A stretch of DNA of 64,000 bases from Chryseobacterium sp. 18061 (GTDB taxonomy: Bacteria > Pseudomonadota > Gammaproteobacteria > Enterobacterales > Enterobacteriaceae), in NCBI GenBank assembly GCA_902706205.1, contig CACSKA010000009.1:62001-126000 (forward strand), given 5' to 3'. The notes under the pieces are model-generated. The model saw only the letters and a program-made list of their open reading frames with translations, was not told the origin of the DNA and ran no database searches. The position numbers and the translations under genes were made by a program. This document shows positions 16,639-26,365 of this stretch, piece by piece. Numbering within the stretch: position 1 is the stretch's first letter; every line of letters begins with the position of its first letter.

Positions 16639-17439
16639 ATGCATAGCAGAACACGTTCATTGTTTCTCTTCTCTCTGGGACTCCTCCCGGCTCTCGCGTT
16701 TGCGCAATCCGGTATCGTCAAAACCAACAAAGAAAAATCGGATGATGACCCGACCCGAGTCACCACAAAAGTGGGCGTTGCATGGTCAGATAACTACGAT
16801 ATGGATGACAGTGATGTGCAATTCTCAGGCTCGCTTGCACTGGACGAAGCGCGAAAAATCAACGTTAAGATCAATACCGATGCCTCTGAGTGGCGTATCG
16901 GGGGTTCATGGCTCTTCCCGATCGGTATTTTCAACTTTAACTTTGGAAAAAATGAATTTCCCAATGGCGCTTCTCAGACCAACTATTCAATCGGGACATT
17001 TCTTCCCCTGAGCTATTTTGGTTTTGAACCCGCCGGTTTCCAGTTTTTCCCAATGGCAGGCTACTCCTACAACACAGGTGATACCTTTGGCTGCGATAAA
17101 GGCAAGCACAAAGCTTGCTCTCAAGCAGCTTTTAGCGGCGATCTTTCCGAAGAAAACGGCTTCGGTCTGGTAGATAGTTCAGGTAGCAGCGGGTATCTGG
17201 GTGTCTTTATGATCAAGCCTCTGATCGCCAATCTGCGCTTACTGAGCGTTGCTGGCGGCTCGTACGGTTCGAAAAACGATGATGGTGATAACTACAAAGG
17301 CTACTTTGCTGGCGTGGGATTGGGCTACTCCTTCGACAAGCACAATTCTGTCAGCGCCTTTACCTACATCCAGGACAACAATACCTATATTGATGACGCC
17401 GAGAAAAAAATCAAAGTCTCGTATAAGTATCAATTCTAA
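16639..17439 (+). CDS. Outer-membrane beta-barrel protein, unknown function
   Basis: The Met at 16639 begins a textbook signal peptide (HSRTRSLFLFSLGLLPALAFA, cleaved before Gln23), so the frame running further upstream to 16504 is not used. The mature 244 residues show alternating hydrophobic and polar strands such as INVKINTDASEWRIGGSW and end in VSYKYQF. A terminal Phe is the signal for BAM-dependent insertion of barrel proteins. Two Cys residues (FGCDKGKHKACS) probably form a loop disulfide. Calculated strand number would suit an 8-12 strand barrel. I cannot name the family. No operon partner. Confidence 0.75.
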   Translation: MHSRTRSLFLFSLGLLPALAFAQSGIVKTNKEKSDDDPTRVTTKVGVAWSDNYDMDDSDVQFSGSLALDEARKINVKINTDASEWRIGGSWLFPIGIFNFNFGKNEFPNGASQTNYSIGTFLPLSYFGFEPAGFQFFPMAGYSYNTGDTFGCDKGKHKACSQAAFSGDLSEENGFGLVDSSGSSGYLGVFMIKPLIANLRLLSVAGGSYGSKNDDGDNYKGYFAGVGLGYSFDKHNSVSAFTYIQDNNTYIDDAEKKIKVSYKYQF

Positions 17440-17487
17440 TTGCCTCGCCTGACACCGTTTTTAAGACATCACTCTACGCTGTAATTT

Positions 17488-17530
17488 CTCAGGTGGGCCC
17501 CGGTGACTCACTGCCCCCTGAGTTTTCACT
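17488..17530 (+). terminator. Possible terminator behind the barrel protein gene
   Basis: CTCAGG-T-GGG pairs with CCCCCTGAG across a 16-base loop and is followed by TTTT. The rest of the 429-base gap to ypdK (17440-17868) contains no gene I recognise; it should hold the ypdK promoter and a long leader. Confidence 0.45.
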
Positions 17531-17868
17531 CTGTAAAACCCCTATAATTTCAATGTGGTACTACCTGCTCATTCGAGGGTGGTTTTGCCGTCGCTGTACG
17601 GGCATTTATTGCGTACTGAAATCATTGTGTCGTCGTTTCACGACACTCGTAAGTAACTAAAAATTAATAAAAAAATCAGGCTTGTCACCCCCCTTTTTTA
17701 AGCGTACATTAGCGCCGTCTGGAGCACATGAAGCACAGAATTTTGAGGTGGTGCCGAAGGGTAAAAAGGGACAAATCCCATTTTTTATTCGAGGCGGTGT
17801 CAGCTCTCTATACTCAGTCAGGATTGTTTTCATTTGGGCGTATCGAGCTATACGCGGAGTGATGTGAC

Positions 17869-17940
17869 ATGAAATATTTTATTATGGGCATCTCCTTTAT
17901 GGTCATCGTCTGGGCCGGCACTTTCGCCCTGATGGTTTAA
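17869..17940 (+). CDS. ypdK: Small inner-membrane protein YpdK
   Basis: A 23-codon gene: ATG, then KYFIMGISFMVIVWAGTFAL, then two residues and TAA. It is nearly identical to E. coli YpdK, a verified small protein that is one membrane span, and lies in the same place beside alaC. Ribosome site GGAG lies 11 bases ahead of the ATG. Function is unknown. It shares a bidirectional hairpin with alaC. Confidence 0.9.
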   Translation: MKYFIMGISFMVIVWAGTFALMV

Positions 17941-17954
17941 GCCTGAGCTGGCAC

Positions 17955-17984
17955 AAAAACAGGAGCCCATTGGCTCCTGTTTGC
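17955..17984. terminator. Bidirectional terminator between ypdK and alaC
   Basis: AAACAGGAGCC pairs with GGCTCCTGTTT around a short ATT loop, giving an A-run before and a T-run after. It serves the convergent genes ypdK and alaC. Confidence 0.8.
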
Positions 17985-18010
17985 ATTTCTGAAGAGTGAC
18001 GACCGGAGAG

Positions 18011-19249
18011 TTATTCGGTACTGTCCGTCGCGGACTTGCCGGAAACCGGCAGCAGACCGTCGGCGCGAAACATCGCTTTAATCCCACGAACGGCCTGGCG
18101 GATTCGGTCCCGGTTTTCAATCAGCGCAAAGCGCACGTGAGTGTCGCCATAGTCGCCAAAACCAATCCCCGGTGAAACGCACACTTTCGCGTCCTGCAGC
18201 ATCTTTTTCGCAAACTCCAGCGAGCCCATTGCGGCGTACTGTTCCGGAATTTTTGCCCAGACATACATCGACGCCTTCGGCAAGTCGACCATCCATCCGG
18301 CCTCATGCAAGCCTTTAACCAGCACGTCACGACGGCGACGATACTGCTCGGCGATATCCAGTACGCACTGCTGATCGCCTTCCAGCGCAGCAATCGCCGC
18401 CACCTGCAGCGGCGTGAAGGTACCGTAATCGTGATAGCTTTTGATACGGGCCAGCGCGTTAACCAGTTCTTTGTTGCCGACCATAAAACCGATTCGCCAG
18501 CCTGCCATATTGTAGCTTTTCGACAGCGTGAAGAACTCCACGGCGACATCACGTGCGCCAGGGACTTCCATGATCGACGGTGCTTTCCAGCCGTCGTAAA
18601 CGATATCGGCGTAGGCTAAATCATGCACTACCAGCACGTTGTAGCGTTTCGCCAGCGCGACGACTTTCTCAAAGAAATCCAGCTCAACGCATTGCGCGGT
18701 CGGGTTTGATGGGAAGCCGAGGACCATCATCTTCGGCTTCGGATAGCTTTCGCGAATTGCGCGTTCGAGTTCATTAAAGAAGTCGACACCTTCCACCAGC
18801 GGCACGGAACGAACCTGCGCCCCGGCAATCACCGCACCATAAATATGAATTGGATAACTCGGGTTCGGCACCAGCACGGTGTCACCGTGATCCAGCGTCG
18901 CCAGCATCAGATGCGCCAGCCCCTCTTTCGAACCGATGGTGACGATAGCCTCACTTTCGGGGTCAATTTCTACGTCATAACGGTCTTTATACCAGCGCGA
19001 AATTGCCCGGCGCAGGCGTGGGATCCCGCGAGACGTGGAGTAGCCATGAGTGTCCGGACGCTGGGCTACGGTACAGAGCTTTTCGACGATATGCGCGGGC
19101 GTAGCGCCGTCGGGGTTACCCATGCTGAAATCGATAATGTCTTCGCCGCGCCGACGCGCAGCCATCTTCAGCTCAGCTGTAATATTGAATACGTAAGGGG
19201 GAAGCCTGTCGATACGGGTAAAACGACGTTCAGGACTGGAGTCAGCCAT
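18011..19249 (-). CDS. alaC: Glutamate-pyruvate aminotransferase AlaC
   Basis: A fold-type I PLP aminotransferase that makes alanine from pyruvate and glutamate. It has the class I/II signature with the PLP lysine in SLSKSYNMAGWR and the Asn/Tyr/Arg pocket residues of the family, and is almost identical to E. coli AlaC (YfdZ) along 412 residues. The Met at 19249, with GAGGAAATT ahead, matches the E. coli start; the frame extends 40 codons further upstream without support. Its neighbours ypdK and ypdA are the same as in E. coli. In E. coli it is controlled by Lrp/SgrR; nothing visible here confirms that. Confidence 0.97.
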   Translation of the reverse strand: MADSSPERRFTRIDRLPPYVFNITAELKMAARRRGEDIIDFSMGNPDGATPAHIVEKLCTVAQRPDTHGYSTSRGIPRLRRAISRWYKDRYDVEIDPESEAIVTIGSKEGLAHLMLATLDHGDTVLVPNPSYPIHIYGAVIAGAQVRSVPLVEGVDFFNELERAIRESYPKPKMMVLGFPSNPTAQCVELDFFEKVVALAKRYNVLVVHDLAYADIVYDGWKAPSIMEVPGARDVAVEFFTLSKSYNMAGWRIGFMVGNKELVNALARIKSYHDYGTFTPLQVAAIAALEGDQQCVLDIAEQYRRRRDVLVKGLHEAGWMVDLPKASMYVWAKIPEQYAAMGSLEFAKKMLQDAKVCVSPGIGFGDYGDTHVRFALIENRDRIRQAVRGIKAMFRADGLLPVSGKSATDSTE

Positions 19250-19634
19250 AATTTCCTCGGATAACGTAAGCGCCCGGACCGTCCGAGCGACGCTGCCACT
19301 TGTGTGACATGAATGAAAATAACCCGAAGTTTTTCCTGCTGTCGAGAGGGTTTGGGAAAAATAATTCATGCAGCTAAAATGAGGAAGCGATACACGATAA
19401 GGGGCAATGCTCGGTGCCTGATATCTGCTTTACAGCAAAATACCCTTTACACAATGATATCAATTGGTTTACTTCAGCACGCGCATTTACCCACTTTTCC
19501 TCCTGTTCCAAGACCGAAATAACAATCCCCTTTTAAAAGTGAGTCTTTTCCCCGTTCCCTAATCCGCGTGATTGCTGGCTATCCCCCGCCAGGTTTTTTA
19601 TCATATTGCTTTCAGTGATACATACGGCGCACTC
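19250..19634. other. Intergenic region between divergent alaC and ypdA
   Basis: 385 bases with no coding frame of family resemblance. It must hold both promoters. Base composition is AT-rich near 19330-19460. I see no strong palindrome and no tRNA or known small RNA. Confidence 0.5.
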
Positions 19635-21332
19635 ATGCACGAAATCTTTAATATGCTGCTGGCGGTCTTTGACAGAGCCGCCCTGATGCTGATTTGCCTG
19701 TTTTTCCTTATCCGCATCCGCCTGTTCCGCAAGCTGTTGCATAAATCTGCGCATACGCCGAAAGAGTTGCTCGCCGTCACTGCCATCTTCTCGCTGTTCG
19801 CGCTGTTCAGCACCTGGTCTGGCGTGCATGTGGACGGCTCGCTGGTGAATGTGCGCGTAATTGCGGTGATGTCCGGCGGCATTCTGTTTGGCCCGTGGGT
19901 TGGCGCCATCACCGGCCTTATCGCCGGTACGCACCGCTATCTGATAGATATCGGCGGCGTCACCGCCGTGCCCTGCTTTATCACCAGTATTCTCGCCGGG
20001 CTGCTCTCCGGCTGGATCCACTGCAAAGTTCCCAAAGCACAACGCTGGCGCGTCGGGATCCTCGCAGGGATGCTGTGTGAAACGCTGACCATGACCCTCG
20101 TTATCATCTGGGCACCGACGATGGAACTTGGGTTCGATATCGTCTCCAAAATTGGCGTGCCGATGATCCTCGGCACCGTCTGCATCGGCTTTATCGTGCT
20201 TCTGGTGCAAAGCGTTGAAGGGGAAAAAGAGGCCATCGCCGCCAGACAGGCCAAGCTCGCCCTGGAAATAGCCAACAAAACGCTTCCGCTGTTTCGTAAC
20301 GTGAACAGCGAATCCCTGCGCCAGGTCTGCGACATTATTCGCCGGGATATTGACGCCGATGCCGTGGCAATTACCGATAACGAGAAAGTGTTGGCCTACG
20401 TCGGCCTTGGCGAGACAAATTATAAACAGAATGACCTGGGGATAAGCCCCCGAACTCGCCAGGCGCTCAGCGACGGAAAAATCATCATTCGTAATGACGA
20501 CGTGGCCTACCGTACACCGGAGATCCACTCGCTGATGATCATCCCACTGCGGGAAAAAGGCATCGTGACCGGCACGCTAAAAATTTATTACCGCCCCGCG
20601 CACCAGATAACGTCCTCGCTACAGGAAATGGCGGTGGGACTGTCGCAGATAATCTCGACTCAGCTCGAAGTGTCCCGCGCCGAGCAATTGCGTGAAATGG
20701 CAAATAAGGCAGAGCTGCGGGCGCTGCAAAGTAAAATTAATCCTCATTTCCTGTTTAATGCGCTGAACGCCATTTCGTCGTCAATTCGCCTCAATCCAGA
20801 CACCGCCCGGCAGCTGATTTTCAATCTGTCACGTTATCTGCGCTATAACATTGAGTTGAAGGATGACGAACAGATCGATATTCGCAAAGAGCTGTACCAA
20901 ATTAAGGATTACATCGCCATCGAACAGGCGCGCTTTGGTGACAAGCTAACGGTGATTTACGACATCGACGATGAAGTGAATTGCATGATCCCAAGCCTGC
21001 TGATTCAGCCGCTAGTCGAAAATGCGATTGTTCACGGTATTCAGCCCTGCAAGGGGAAAGGCGTAGTAACCATCAGCATCAGTGAAAGCGGGAACCGCGT
21101 GCGAATTGGAGTGCGGGATACGGGTAATGGCATCGACCCGTTGGTTATTGCCCGAGTTGAGTCGAACGAAATGCCAGGCAATAAAATTGGCCTGCTCAAC
21201 GTGCATCATCGAGTGACGCTGCTGTACGGCGAAGGGTTGCATATTCGTCGCCTTGAGCCTGGCACTGAGATTGCGTTTTATGTGCCAAACCAGCGAATGC
21301 CATCCCCCTCTGCTGCAAGCCTACTGTCATAA
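19635..21332 (+). CDS. ypdA: Pyruvate-sensing histidine kinase YpdA (PyrS)
   Basis: LytS/YehU-type sensor kinase of the pair that responds to external pyruvate. The order is: five to six membrane helices (5TMR_LYT, residues 1-190), a GAF domain (about 215-350), the His_kinase box with the phosphorylated His in SKINPHFLFNALN, and an HATPase_c with VENAIVHGIQP and DTGNGI. The Met at 19635 aligns with E. coli YpdA (565 residues); the frame extends 21 codons upstream. The response regulator gene starts 9 bases later, so they form an operon. Confidence 0.96.
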   Translation: MHEIFNMLLAVFDRAALMLICLFFLIRIRLFRKLLHKSAHTPKELLAVTAIFSLFALFSTWSGVHVDGSLVNVRVIAVMSGGILFGPWVGAITGLIAGTHRYLIDIGGVTAVPCFITSILAGLLSGWIHCKVPKAQRWRVGILAGMLCETLTMTLVIIWAPTMELGFDIVSKIGVPMILGTVCIGFIVLLVQSVEGEKEAIAARQAKLALEIANKTLPLFRNVNSESLRQVCDIIRRDIDADAVAITDNEKVLAYVGLGETNYKQNDLGISPRTRQALSDGKIIIRNDDVAYRTPEIHSLMIIPLREKGIVTGTLKIYYRPAHQITSSLQEMAVGLSQIISTQLEVSRAEQLREMANKAELRALQSKINPHFLFNALNAISSSIRLNPDTARQLIFNLSRYLRYNIELKDDEQIDIRKELYQIKDYIAIEQARFGDKLTVIYDIDDEVNCMIPSLLIQPLVENAIVHGIQPCKGKGVVTISISESGNRVRIGVRDTGNGIDPLVIARVESNEMPGNKIGLLNVHHRVTLLYGEGLHIRRLEPGTEIAFYVPNQRMPSPSAASLLS

Positions 21333-21341
21333 GGACGTACT

Positions 21342-22076
21342 ATGAAAGTCATCATTGTTGAAGATGAAGTGCTTGCCCAGCAGGAGCTCACCTGGCTGAT
21401 TAAAGAACACAGCCAGATGGAGATTGTCGGCACGTTTGATGACGGACTGGACGTGTTGAAGTTTTTGCAGCACAACAAGGTCGACGCCATTTTTCTCGAC
21501 ATCAATATTCCCTCGCTTGACGGCGTGCTTCTGGCGCAGAACATCAGCCAGTTCGCACATAAACCCTTCATTGTGTTTATCACCGCGTGGAAAGAGCATG
21601 CGGTGGAAGCATTTGAACTGGAAGCTTTCGATTACATTCTCAAGCCTTATCAGGAATCGCGCATCGTCACGATGCTGCAAAAACTGGAAAACAGCTGGCA
21701 GCATCAGTCGGGTAGCAATAGCAACGCGGCGAATCCTCAGAGAGAAAACGATACCATCAACCTGGTCCGCGATGAGAAGATTTTCGTGACCTCAATCCAC
21801 GATATCTATTACGCCGAAGCGCACGAGAAAATGACCTTCGTGTATACCAGGCATGAGTCGTGGGTCATGTCGATGAACATTACTGAGTTTTGCAGCAAGC
21901 TTCCGGCGGCGCACTTCTTCCGCTGCCACCGCTCGTATTGCGTTAATCTGAATAAAATCAGAGAAATAGAGCCATGGTTCAACAACACCTACATTCTCAG
22001 ATTACGCGACCTCGATTTTCAGGTGCCGGTCAGTCGCAGCAAAGTAAAAGAGTTTCGCCAACTGATGCATTTGTAA
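21342..22076 (+). CDS. ypdB: LytTR response regulator YpdB (PyrR)
   Basis: The partner of YpdA. The receiver domain has the acidic pocket (VEDEV) and the phospho-acceptor Asp in IFLDINIPSLDG, and KPYQ near its end. A LytTR DNA-binding domain fills residues 130-244 with FFRCHRSYCVNLNKI, the diagnostic segment. In E. coli it activates yhjX, a transporter not in this window. AAGGACGTACT precedes the ATG. It ends at a hairpin shared with glk. Confidence 0.96.
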   Translation: MKVIIVEDEVLAQQELTWLIKEHSQMEIVGTFDDGLDVLKFLQHNKVDAIFLDINIPSLDGVLLAQNISQFAHKPFIVFITAWKEHAVEAFELEAFDYILKPYQESRIVTMLQKLENSWQHQSGSNSNAANPQRENDTINLVRDEKIFVTSIHDIYYAEAHEKMTFVYTRHESWVMSMNITEFCSKLPAAHFFRCHRSYCVNLNKIREIEPWFNNTYILRLRDLDFQVPVSRSKVKEFRQLMHL

Positions 22077-22103
22077 AAAAAGGCGCCGATGGCGCCTTTT
22101 TCA
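22075..22103. terminator. Bidirectional terminator between ypdB and glk
   Basis: AAAAAGGCGCC and GGCGCCTTTTT flank a GAT loop. Strong in both directions for convergent ypdB and glk. Confidence 0.85.
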
Positions 22104-22119
22104 TATCAGGGGAATTCAC

Positions 22120-23085
22120 TCAGAGAATTTGCCCCAGCGACTGGCGCAGGTGCGCCCCGGAACCAATCAGGCCCGGATTGTCGTGCACTATCAGGAACAC
22201 AGGAATGTCCTGCACGTAGGATTTGAAACGCCCTTTATCCTCAAACCCACCGCGGAAACCGGAAGATTTAAAGAATTCAAGGAAGCGCGGCACGATGCCC
22301 CCGGCGATGTACACGCCGCCAAAGGTGCCGAGAGTCAATGCCAGGTTGCCGCCAAAGCGACCGAGGATCACGCAGAACAGCGACAGCGCACGACGGCAGT
22401 CAATGCAGGAATCATCCAGCGCGCGTTCGGTGACGTCTTTCGGCTGTAAATTTTCCGGTAAACGACCATCTGATTTAACAATCGCGCGGTAGAGATACAC
22501 CAGTCCCGGGCCAGACAACACGCGCTCGGCGGAAACATGCCCAAGTTCGGCGCGCAGCTCTTCCAGAATGATGCCCTCTTCTTCACTGTTCGGCGCATAG
22601 TCAACGTGTCCGCCTTCACCTGGCAGACTCACCCAGCGTTTGTCCACATGAACCAGGTGCGCAACGCCCAAACCAGTTCCCGCACCGTACACGGCAATCG
22701 GCTTACCTTCCATCGGCTCTTTACCGCCGAACTGAATCAGATGCTCTTTTTTCAGCATCGGAATCGCCATAGAAACAGCGGTGAAGTCGTTGATAATCTC
22801 CAGATGCGTAAAGCCCAGATTGTTCTTCATCTCTTCGATAGAGAACGCCCAAGTGTGGTTGGTCATCGCCACCCAGTCACCGGTAATCGGACAGGCAATC
22901 GCGATGCAGCCCTCTTTTACGTCAACCTTTTGTTCATCAAGGTAAACCCGCACTACCGCCTCAAGGCTTGGATAATCCAGCCCGGAATAGGTTTTCGCTT
23001 CAGTAATCTCGCCGTTGGCCAGATTGCACAGTGCCAGTCGGGCATTCGTCCCGCCGACATCACCCGTTAACGCAAACTTTGTCAT
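22120..23085 (-). CDS. glk: Glucokinase
   Basis: Phosphorylates free cytoplasmic glucose with ATP to glucose 6-phosphate; in enteric bacteria it handles glucose that did not enter by the PTS. The phosphate-binding motif GDVGGTNARLALC lies at residues 8-20 and the second ATP segment GAGTGLG at about 136. Length 321 is the same as in E. coli. Position between ypdB and yfeO is the same as in E. coli. The 204 bases to yfeO hold both promoters; I see no certain Cra operator. Confidence 0.97.
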   Translation of the reverse strand: MTKFALTGDVGGTNARLALCNLANGEITEAKTYSGLDYPSLEAVVRVYLDEQKVDVKEGCIAIACPITGDWVAMTNHTWAFSIEEMKNNLGFTHLEIINDFTAVSMAIPMLKKEHLIQFGGKEPMEGKPIAVYGAGTGLGVAHLVHVDKRWVSLPGEGGHVDYAPNSEEEGIILEELRAELGHVSAERVLSGPGLVYLYRAIVKSDGRLPENLQPKDVTERALDDSCIDCRRALSLFCVILGRFGGNLALTLGTFGGVYIAGGIVPRFLEFFKSSGFRGGFEDKGRFKSYVQDIPVFLIVHDNPGLIGSGAHLRQSLGQIL

Positions 23086-23289
23086 TCTGTTACTGCTCCG
23101 CTAAAGTCAGAATAATTCTTTGGCACACTGTAAATTCATGGCGACATAACAACAACGATCAACATTGTAGTGCCCACGATTTATCGATCCCGGTCACAGA
23201 ATAACTTTACCGTTTCAGCACCAATTGCAATGAAGGTTTCATCATTTGGCGGCAAAGTGTTGCGCGCTCAAAGTTAAAAGGAAATCACT

Positions 23290-24522
23290 ATGCTCCACCC
23301 GCGAGCCAGAACCATGCTGCTGTTATCGGTTCCCGCCTTAATAATTGGTATTGCCTCCAGTCTGATTCTGGTGGTTATCATGAAAATTGCAGCCGTATTA
23401 CAACGGCTGCTGTGGTCCACGCTTCCCGCGAGTTTCGGCGTTGACCTCGATTCCACGACCTGGATAATTTTCATGCTGACCGCTACCGGTTTCGCCGTTG
23501 GATTAGTGATTCGCTATAGCCCTGGACACGCAGGGCCTGACCCTGCGACCGAGCCGTTAATTGGCGCCCCGGTGCCACCGTCAGCACTCCCTGGCCTGAT
23601 TCTCGCGCTGATTCTGGGCCTCGCAGGCGGCGTGAGCCTCGGACCGGAGCACCCGGTAATGTCGGTGAACGTCGCGCTCGCCGTCGCACTCGGCGCCCGT
23701 TTTTTCCCACGCGTCGGGGCCATGGACTGGACCATTCTGGCCGCTTCCGGCACTGTCGGCGCCCTGTTCGGCACGCCTATCGCTGCCGCACTCATTTTCT
23801 CGCAGATGTTGAGCGGCAACGATGAAATCCCGCTGTGGGACCGACTGTTCGCCCCTCTGATTGCTGCCGCATCCGGCGCACTGACCACAAGCCTGTTCTT
23901 CCATCCGCAATTTTCCCTACCGGTGGCCCACTACAGCCAGATGCGCCTGGTCGATATTTTCAGTGGCGCAGTCGTCGCGGCAATCGCCATTGCCGTCGGC
24001 ATGGTGGCGGTCTGGTGCTTGCCACGCCTGCATACCCTTTTGCACAAACTCAAACATCCGGTGCTGATCCTCGGAATGGGCGGCTTTCTGCTGGGGGTGA
24101 TTGGTGCCTTTGGCGGGCCGATTACCCTGTTTAAAGGGCTGGATGAAATGCAACAGCTGGCCTTTAGTCAGACACTCACACCGACCGATTTCATGTTGAT
24201 AGCGGTGATGAAACTGGCAGCACTTGTCGTCGCTGCCGCCAGTGGTTTCCGTGGTGGGCGTATTTTCCCGGCAGTGTTTGTCGCCGTGGCGCTCGGCCTG
24301 ATGCTGCACGCGCACGTTGAAGCGGTTCCGGCGGCGATTACCATCTCCTGTGCCATCCTTGGCCTGGTTCTTGTGGTCACTCGCGATGGATGGCTGAGCC
24401 TGTTTATGGCCGCCGTGGTTGTCCCGGACACGACCCTGCTGCCGCTGCTGTGCATTGTGATGCTGCCTGCCTGGCTGCTGCTGGCAGGCAAACCCATGAT
24501 GATCGCTAAACCGCCGCGTTAA
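23290..24522 (+). CDS. yfeO: CLC-like ion channel/transporter YfeO
   Basis: A membrane protein of 410 residues with about ten helices, closely similar to E. coli YfeO (418). It keeps CLC-type filter elements: GHAGPDP, GGVSLGPEHP and the second-half GFRGGRIFP. The usual GxGxP start of the CLC filter is replaced by GHAGP, so ion selectivity is uncertain. Function in E. coli is putative chloride or fluoride-like transport. AAAGGAAATCACT precedes the ATG. The C-terminal tail is eight residues shorter than in E. coli. Confidence 0.92.
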   Translation: MLHPRARTMLLLSVPALIIGIASSLILVVIMKIAAVLQRLLWSTLPASFGVDLDSTTWIIFMLTATGFAVGLVIRYSPGHAGPDPATEPLIGAPVPPSALPGLILALILGLAGGVSLGPEHPVMSVNVALAVALGARFFPRVGAMDWTILAASGTVGALFGTPIAAALIFSQMLSGNDEIPLWDRLFAPLIAAASGALTTSLFFHPQFSLPVAHYSQMRLVDIFSGAVVAAIAIAVGMVAVWCLPRLHTLLHKLKHPVLILGMGGFLLGVIGAFGGPITLFKGLDEMQQLAFSQTLTPTDFMLIAVMKLAALVVAAASGFRGGRIFPAVFVAVALGLMLHAHVEAVPAAITISCAILGLVLVVTRDGWLSLFMAAVVVPDTTLLPLLCIVMLPAWLLLAGKPMMIAKPPR

Positions 24523-24528
24523 TCTCCG

Positions 24529-26190
24529 TCACTGCGTATTGTTGCGGGCCTCCAGCGCCTGGGTCACGGCCCGCAGCAGTTCAGGAATTTCGAGTTTCGG
24601 CAGCACCACTTCGACAAACGTCAGCCGCTGGCGACGAGAAGCCAGCTCCAGCACTTCACGCAGCTGCACCGTCTCCGTCACTCGCCAGCTTTGTGCCTGG
24701 CAATTCAGGCTTAGCGCCTGCGGAATTTGGGTCCAGTTCCACAGCGCGATATCGTTGTAGCGCTGTTTCGGCCCGTGAATAGCCCGCTCTACCGTGTAGC
24801 CCTCATTGTTCAACAGCAAAATCAGTGGCTTCTGCCCATCACGCAGCATCGATCCGATTTCCTGCACCGTCAGCTGCGCTGCGCCATCGCCCACCACCAG
24901 CACCACGCGCCGTTCCGGGGCTGCAGTTTGCGCGCCAAATGCGGCGGGCAGCGTGAATCCGATTGAGCCCCAAAGCGGTTGAACAATCAGCGTGGCATCA
25001 GCAGGCAGCGTGAGTGAGGCCGCGCCAAAGGCCGCCGTGCCCTGATCTGCCAGAACGATGTCCCCTGGCTGCAGCGCATCCTGTAACGCTTGCCAGAAAC
25101 TGTTTTGACTCAGCGTTCCGCTGAATTTACCCACAGAAGGCTTCTTCTGCGGAACAGGTGCCGTCCAGCCAGATGCGAGTTCCTCACACAGCGATTGCAG
25201 CGCTTGGGCCGCCTGCTCCATCGGCAAACTGCTGAACCAACGCGAGCCTACGCGGGCAGAAAACGGCTGAAGCTCGATAGTTTTCTCTGCCGGAAGATGT
25301 TGGGTAAACCCGGCTGTGATGGTGTCGGTGAAGCGAGTGCCAATGCACAAAATCGCATCGGCATCTTCAATTTCTGCCCGAGTGTCATCGTCGCTGGCGG
25401 CTGCGCTGTAGGTGCCGGCGTAGCCCGCTTGATGCTCGTCAAATAGTCCTTTCCCCATCAGCAGCGTGGCGTATGCCAGCGGTTGCGATGCCACCCAGTT
25501 TCTGAGCATTGATTGCAGGCCATAACGTTGGGCCAAAAAATCCGCCAGCATCGCAACCCGCTTAGCAGGCGTGAGCATCTGCCGTACCGCCGTCGTAAAC
25601 GCCTCGAGCGCGTTGTCATCCGCTTTCGCAGGCTTAAGCGTGAGAGCGTTTACAGGCGCTGTAGCCGGGGCTTTGGCAACGTCTGCCGGTAACATGAGGT
25701 ACGCTGGACGGCGTTCGGTGAGCATTTCCCGCAGCACGCGGTCGATTTCCTGGCAGGCGTTGCTGGTAGTCAGTTTCGCTCTGGCGACGCTCAGTGGAAT
25801 GCTCATTTCGAAAAAGTGGCCGAAATTACCATCGCCGAGGGTGTGATGTAGCAGTTCGCCTTTCTGTTGGCTGCCCGTGCCCGGTGCGCCAACGATATGC
25901 AAAACAGGTACGTATTCGGCAAAACTCCCGGCAATACCGTTCAGGGCGCTAAGCTCCCCGACGCCGTAGGTTGTGAGCAGCGCGCCCGCGCCGTGTATCC
26001 GGGAATATCCATCGGCGGCATAGGCGGCATTCAGCTCATTCGCACAGCCCACCCAGCACAGCGTTGGGTGATCGATGACATGGTCGAGAAACTGCAAATT
26101 ATAATCGCCCGGCACGCCGAACATATGGTCAATACCGCATCCGGCAAGACGATCCACCAGATAATCCGCGATTGTGTAATTTGTTTGCAT
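24529..26190 (-). CDS. ipdC: Indolepyruvate/phenylpyruvate decarboxylase
   Basis: A thiamine diphosphate enzyme that turns indole-3-pyruvate into indole-3-acetaldehyde, the key step of auxin (IAA) synthesis in Enterobacter. The cofactor-activating Glu is in CANELNAAYAADGY near residue 50, the catalytic HH pair is in LLHHTLGDG, and the ThDP motif starts GDGAAQLT and ends LLNNEGY. Length (553) equals the E. cloacae enzyme. Two ATGs occur; 26190 has AAAGGA at 8 bases and is preferred over 26196, which is too close. A TyrR-type box lies 81 bases upstream. It is absent at this place in E. coli, so it is genus-specific. Confidence 0.95.
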   Translation of the reverse strand: MQTNYTIADYLVDRLAGCGIDHMFGVPGDYNLQFLDHVIDHPTLCWVGCANELNAAYAADGYSRIHGAGALLTTYGVGELSALNGIAGSFAEYVPVLHIVGAPGTGSQQKGELLHHTLGDGNFGHFFEMSIPLSVARAKLTTSNACQEIDRVLREMLTERRPAYLMLPADVAKAPATAPVNALTLKPAKADDNALEAFTTAVRQMLTPAKRVAMLADFLAQRYGLQSMLRNWVASQPLAYATLLMGKGLFDEHQAGYAGTYSAAASDDDTRAEIEDADAILCIGTRFTDTITAGFTQHLPAEKTIELQPFSARVGSRWFSSLPMEQAAQALQSLCEELASGWTAPVPQKKPSVGKFSGTLSQNSFWQALQDALQPGDIVLADQGTAAFGAASLTLPADATLIVQPLWGSIGFTLPAAFGAQTAAPERRVVLVVGDGAAQLTVQEIGSMLRDGQKPLILLLNNEGYTVERAIHGPKQRYNDIALWNWTQIPQALSLNCQAQSWRVTETVQLREVLELASRRQRLTFVEVVLPKLEIPELLRAVTQALEARNNTQ

Positions 26191-26270
26191 AGCCATCTTC
26201 CTTTCGCCGCATAGATATTCTGAGTATTAGAGATGCGCGAAGTCTGTCCAGAAGGATAAGGATTTGTTAG

Positions 26271-26288
26271 TGGAAAGTTAAATTTACA
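26271..26288. promoter_or_regulatory. TyrR box upstream of ipdC
   Basis: TGGAAA-6-TTTACA fits the TyrR consensus TGTAAA-N6-TTTACA with one mismatch, 81-98 bases ahead of ipdC. A weaker TGTAAACGTATACAC lies 40 bases beyond it, nearer the aldo/keto reductase gene. Known enterobacterial ipdC genes are activated by TyrR with aromatic amino acids. Confidence 0.7.
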
Positions 26289-26365
26289 GATTTTAAGGGT
26301 GTACCTGCGTGGCAACATTGATTAGTGTAAACGTATACACACCCTTTCCTCATTGGAGGTTTTTT

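Noticed and set aside
19533..20528. 331-codon frame antisense to ypdA
   Set aside because: Low-complexity His/Asp/Gln-rich translation opposite a clear sensor kinase.
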